Source: Natrinema altunense (lineage in GTDB: Archaea > Halobacteriota > Halobacteria > Halobacteriales > Natrialbaceae). From it: 64,000 nucleotides of DNA. Each line of letters begins with the position of its first letter. Within the stretch, counting starts at the first letter, position 1. The translations under genes were made by a program, and so were the position numbers. Below the pieces are notes generated by a model. The model had not been told where the DNA came from. It saw only the letters and a program-made list of their open reading frames with translations, and did not search any database. Positions 61,912 to 64,000 of the stretch are shown here, in pieces. Location: positions 1 to 64,000 of the forward strand of contig NZ_JNCS01000013.1 of NCBI RefSeq assembly GCF_000731985.1, given 5' to 3'.

Positions 61912-62793
61912 CTACGACTGCGTCACGACCAGTATGGGAACGTCGACGCTCCGAATGAGCGTCGTGGTGACGCTGCCGAGGACTCGGCGACCGAGATTCG
62001 ACCGTCCCCGAGCCCCCATGACGATGAGGTCGATATCGGTCTCGTCGACGTACTCGCGGATACCGGCCGCGACGCCGTCGAACGATGACGTCCGAACGAC
62101 AGCGGTCGTGACGGCAGGCGCGACGGCACCGATCTCCGTCGCCGCGTCCTCGACGACCGCCTCACCCTCCGCCTCGAGTCGATCGACGAAGTCCCGCTCG
62201 AGCCCGCCGACATCGAATGCACCGCCGGCAGCCTGCAGATCGACGACGTTGAGCACGTGGACGGTCGAGTCGTACTGCCGTGCGACCGCGCCACCGTGTT
62301 CGGTAGCGAGCGTTGCGGTATCGCTTCCGTCGGTGGGGACGAGCAGCTCCGAGTAGTCGGTCGTCGCGTCCGCGGCACCCGTCGGGACGACGAACACGGG
62401 AACGTCGCTTCGGCGGAGCAGTCGCTCCGTGACGCCACCGAGCAGTCGCTTTCCGAGCCCCGTTAGCCCCTGTCTGCCGACGACGATCAGGTCCGCGCCC
62501 CGCTCGGCCGCGTAGTCGGAGATCCCAGTCGCGGGCGTTCCCTCGATCACTGTCGTCGTCACTGGCTGGCCGATCTCGGACGCGAGCGCCTCGATTTCCT
62601 CGAGCGCGGCGTTACCGCGCTCGTGGAGTCGCGTCTTCTCGTCGGCGGACCGCGAGAGACGGAGCGACTTCCGCTCGATGACGGACAAGACGTCGACGGT
62701 CGCGTCGACGGTACGAGCGAACTCGAGTCCGCGTTCCGCCGCCCGCGTGGCCTCGTCGCTCCCGTCGACGGCGATCAAAAGCCGGTCGTACAT
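61912..62793 (-). CDS. universal stress protein with two UspA domains
   Basis: The 293-residue protein has VVGRQGLTGLGKRLLGGVTERLL in domain 1 and GARGRSNLGRRVLGSVTTTLIRS in domain 2. Domain 1 has Gly-Gly instead of Gly-Ser in the last part of the loop, so its nucleotide binding may differ. It starts at MYDRLLIAVDGSDE. Confidence 0.9.
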   Translation of the reverse strand: MYDRLLIAVDGSDEATRAAERGLEFARTVDATVDVLSVIERKSLRLSRSADEKTRLHERGNAALEEIEALASEIGQPVTTTVIEGTPATGISDYAAERGADLIVVGRQGLTGLGKRLLGGVTERLLRRSDVPVFVVPTGAADATTDYSELLVPTDGSDTATLATEHGGAVARQYDSTVHVLNVVDLQAAGGAFDVGGLERDFVDRLEAEGEAVVEDAATEIGAVAPAVTTAVVRTSSFDGVAAGIREYVDETDIDLIVMGARGRSNLGRRVLGSVTTTLIRSVDVPILVVTQS

Positions 62794-62987
62794 ACCCCGT
62801 CTTTCGACGCCCACGGTCTTCGTTCTTCGTCAACGGGCGAGACGGGACCGTCGCCAGCGACGACCGACCGGACTCGAGTCAGCCAGCGACCCGTGCGGTG
62901 CACTCATCGGAAGGAACGGGTGCGGAGTGGACGGTCGTTGCCCGCTGTAAGCTATATAGTCGGCCCTAGTGTGGGGGACTGACGACG

Positions 62988-63398
62988 ATGTACGATACGA
63001 TCCTCGCGGCAACGGACGGAAGTGACGCCGCAAACCGCGCGATCGAACACGCGATCGATCTCGCCTCGTCGTTCGACACCGACTTCCACGCGATCTACGT
63101 CGTCGATACGACGCGGTACGGGCAGGCGGTACTGTCCGAATCCGATGGCGCTCTCGACGACCTCGAGCAACGGGGCGAAGGGATCCTCGACGATGTCGCC
63201 GCGCGATCGGACACCGACATCACGTCCGAAATACGGCGGGGACGGCCGGCCGAGGAAATCGACGCCTATGCCGCGGCTATCGGGGCCGACCTCGTCGTGC
63301 TCGGCAACCGCGGACTCGGGTCTGGCCCCGACCAGCAACTCGGCAGCATCGCCGAACGAGTCGTTCGGAACACCGACCGACCGGTGATCACGGCCTGA
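62988..63398 (+). CDS. universal stress protein, divergent ATP loop
   Basis: The 136-residue protein starts MYDTILAATDGSDAANRAIEHA and ends NRGLGSGPDQQLGSIAERVVRN. The loop keeps G-S but lacks the basic residues between, and the RYGQAVLS segment is shared with the next gene. A TATA-like GCTATATAG lies about 35 bases upstream. It and the gene at 63465 are tandem paralogues, each with its own promoter. Confidence 0.88.
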   Translation: MYDTILAATDGSDAANRAIEHAIDLASSFDTDFHAIYVVDTTRYGQAVLSESDGALDDLEQRGEGILDDVAARSDTDITSEIRRGRPAEEIDAYAAAIGADLVVLGNRGLGSGPDQQLGSIAERVVRNTDRPVITA

Positions 63399-63464
63399 TC
63401 GGAACGTATCAGCGGTCGCGGTAAAAGGTATATCACCGGCTCCGGTGTGTGTCAGCGTGGTTCG

Positions 63465-63884
63465 ATGTACGACACGATTCTCGTTCCGACCGACGGGAGC
63501 GCTCCCGCGAACCGCGCCGTCGAACACGCCCTGGCGATCGCAGATCGATACGACGCGAGCGTGCACGCCCTGTACTGCGTGGAGACCCACCGGTACGGGG
63601 AGCCGGCATTGAGTAGTACGGCGATCGTACTCAACCAACTCGAGGAACAGGGGCAGGCGATGCTCAAGGAGTTGAGCGACCGCGCGGACAACGCCGGCAT
63701 CGAGTGTACATGGGATGTCTGCCACGGTCGCCCCTGGGAAGAAACGCTCAGGGCCGCTGACGAACTCGATGCCGATCTCGTCGTGATCGGCTATCAGGGC
63801 CAGAGCCACGCGCGGACCGAACGGATCGGCAGCGCAGCCGAACGCATCGTTCGCTCGGCGGACCGGCCAGTGTTAACCGCGTGA
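63465..63884 (+). CDS. universal stress protein, divergent ATP loop
   Basis: The 139-residue protein starts MYDTILVPTDGSAPANRAVEHALAIA, has ETHRYGEPALS and ends GYQGQSHARTERIGSAAERIVRS. It is about half identical by eye to the preceding Usp. A GGTATATC box lies about 33 bases upstream. After its stop, 63885-64000 contains no supported gene. Confidence 0.88.
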   Translation: MYDTILVPTDGSAPANRAVEHALAIADRYDASVHALYCVETHRYGEPALSSTAIVLNQLEEQGQAMLKELSDRADNAGIECTWDVCHGRPWEETLRAADELDADLVVIGYQGQSHARTERIGSAAERIVRSADRPVLTA

Positions 63885-64000
63885 GCGACGGGCTGGGTCC
63901 CCGTCGCGATCCGAGCGCCTGGGGATTCCGTGACCGACGGAAGCGTCCTGAGAAGTACGGTACGAAGCGGTTCTCGAAGCGAGCCGGACGGTCGACGACC

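Noticed and set aside
1-64000. CRISPR arrays, rRNA and tRNA genes
   Set aside because: I found no regularly spaced direct repeats and no sequence that folds as a structural RNA gene.

Overview
The window is haloarchaeal chromosome (class Halobacteria, most like a Natrialbales-type genome). The evidence is high GC with strongly acidic proteins, archaeal TATA promoters with short or absent leaders, a Tat lipoprotein, bacterio-opsin-activator-type HTH regulators, IS200/IS605-type TnpB, and many small families known mainly from Halobacteria. I saw no rRNA, tRNA or CRISPR array.

Layout. 1-4345: CoA-thioester metabolism (MaoC hydratase, acyl-CoA synthetase, CitE-like lyase) plus a methyltransferase. 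4346-4667: remnant of an IS6-type element. 4668-10204: a peptide/nickel-type ABC importer operon. 10642-17648: a compact cluster with two SagB/ThcOx-like flavin dehydrogenases, a membrane 4Fe-4S protein, an MFS transporter, an atypical SDR, a 28-residue acidic His-containing peptide and a zinc-ribbon HTH regulator. There is no YcaO. This is my main candidate for an undescribed peptide-modification system. 17821-22344: a BAAT-type hydrolase, a TnpB element and a sodium:solute symporter.

22572-35757 is a sulfur and respiration region. It encodes DsrE and TusA proteins, a rhodanese-persulfide dioxygenase fusion, two YeeE/YedE halves, a PiT-type permease, cytochrome bd with a third small gene, a NnrS/COX1-like membrane protein with a divergent HTH activator, a double-Usp protein, and a small membrane peptide with a TSUP permease and a Cys-rich HTH regulator. 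A palindrome close to ATATTGTNCAATAT sits at identical distance from the TATA element of three of its transcription units and probably defines a sulfur regulon. A separate palindrome, CGAACATGTTCG, abuts the TATA box of the NnrS-like gene and matches the motif described for haloarchaeal denitrification promoters.

36104-46604 is an accessory region. It holds a VapBC-type pair, a coiled-coil mobile-element protein, a minimal TnpB-like protein without the usual N-terminal half, a phage-repressor-like wHTH, AT-rich HEPN and wHTH-Doc genes, a nucleotidyltransferase remnant and a 512-residue HEPN protein. Housekeeping genes (HAD hydrolase, methyltransferase, DUF302) interrupt it. 46978-63884 is dominated by universal stress proteins (seven genes here, eight in the window, twelve Usp domains) mixed with ion transport genes (Na/Pi-like, CPA1 antiporter, CorC-like, P-type ATPase, VIT1-like), an ABC1 kinase, a flavin-reductase-like protein and a possible Pycsar-type membrane effector.
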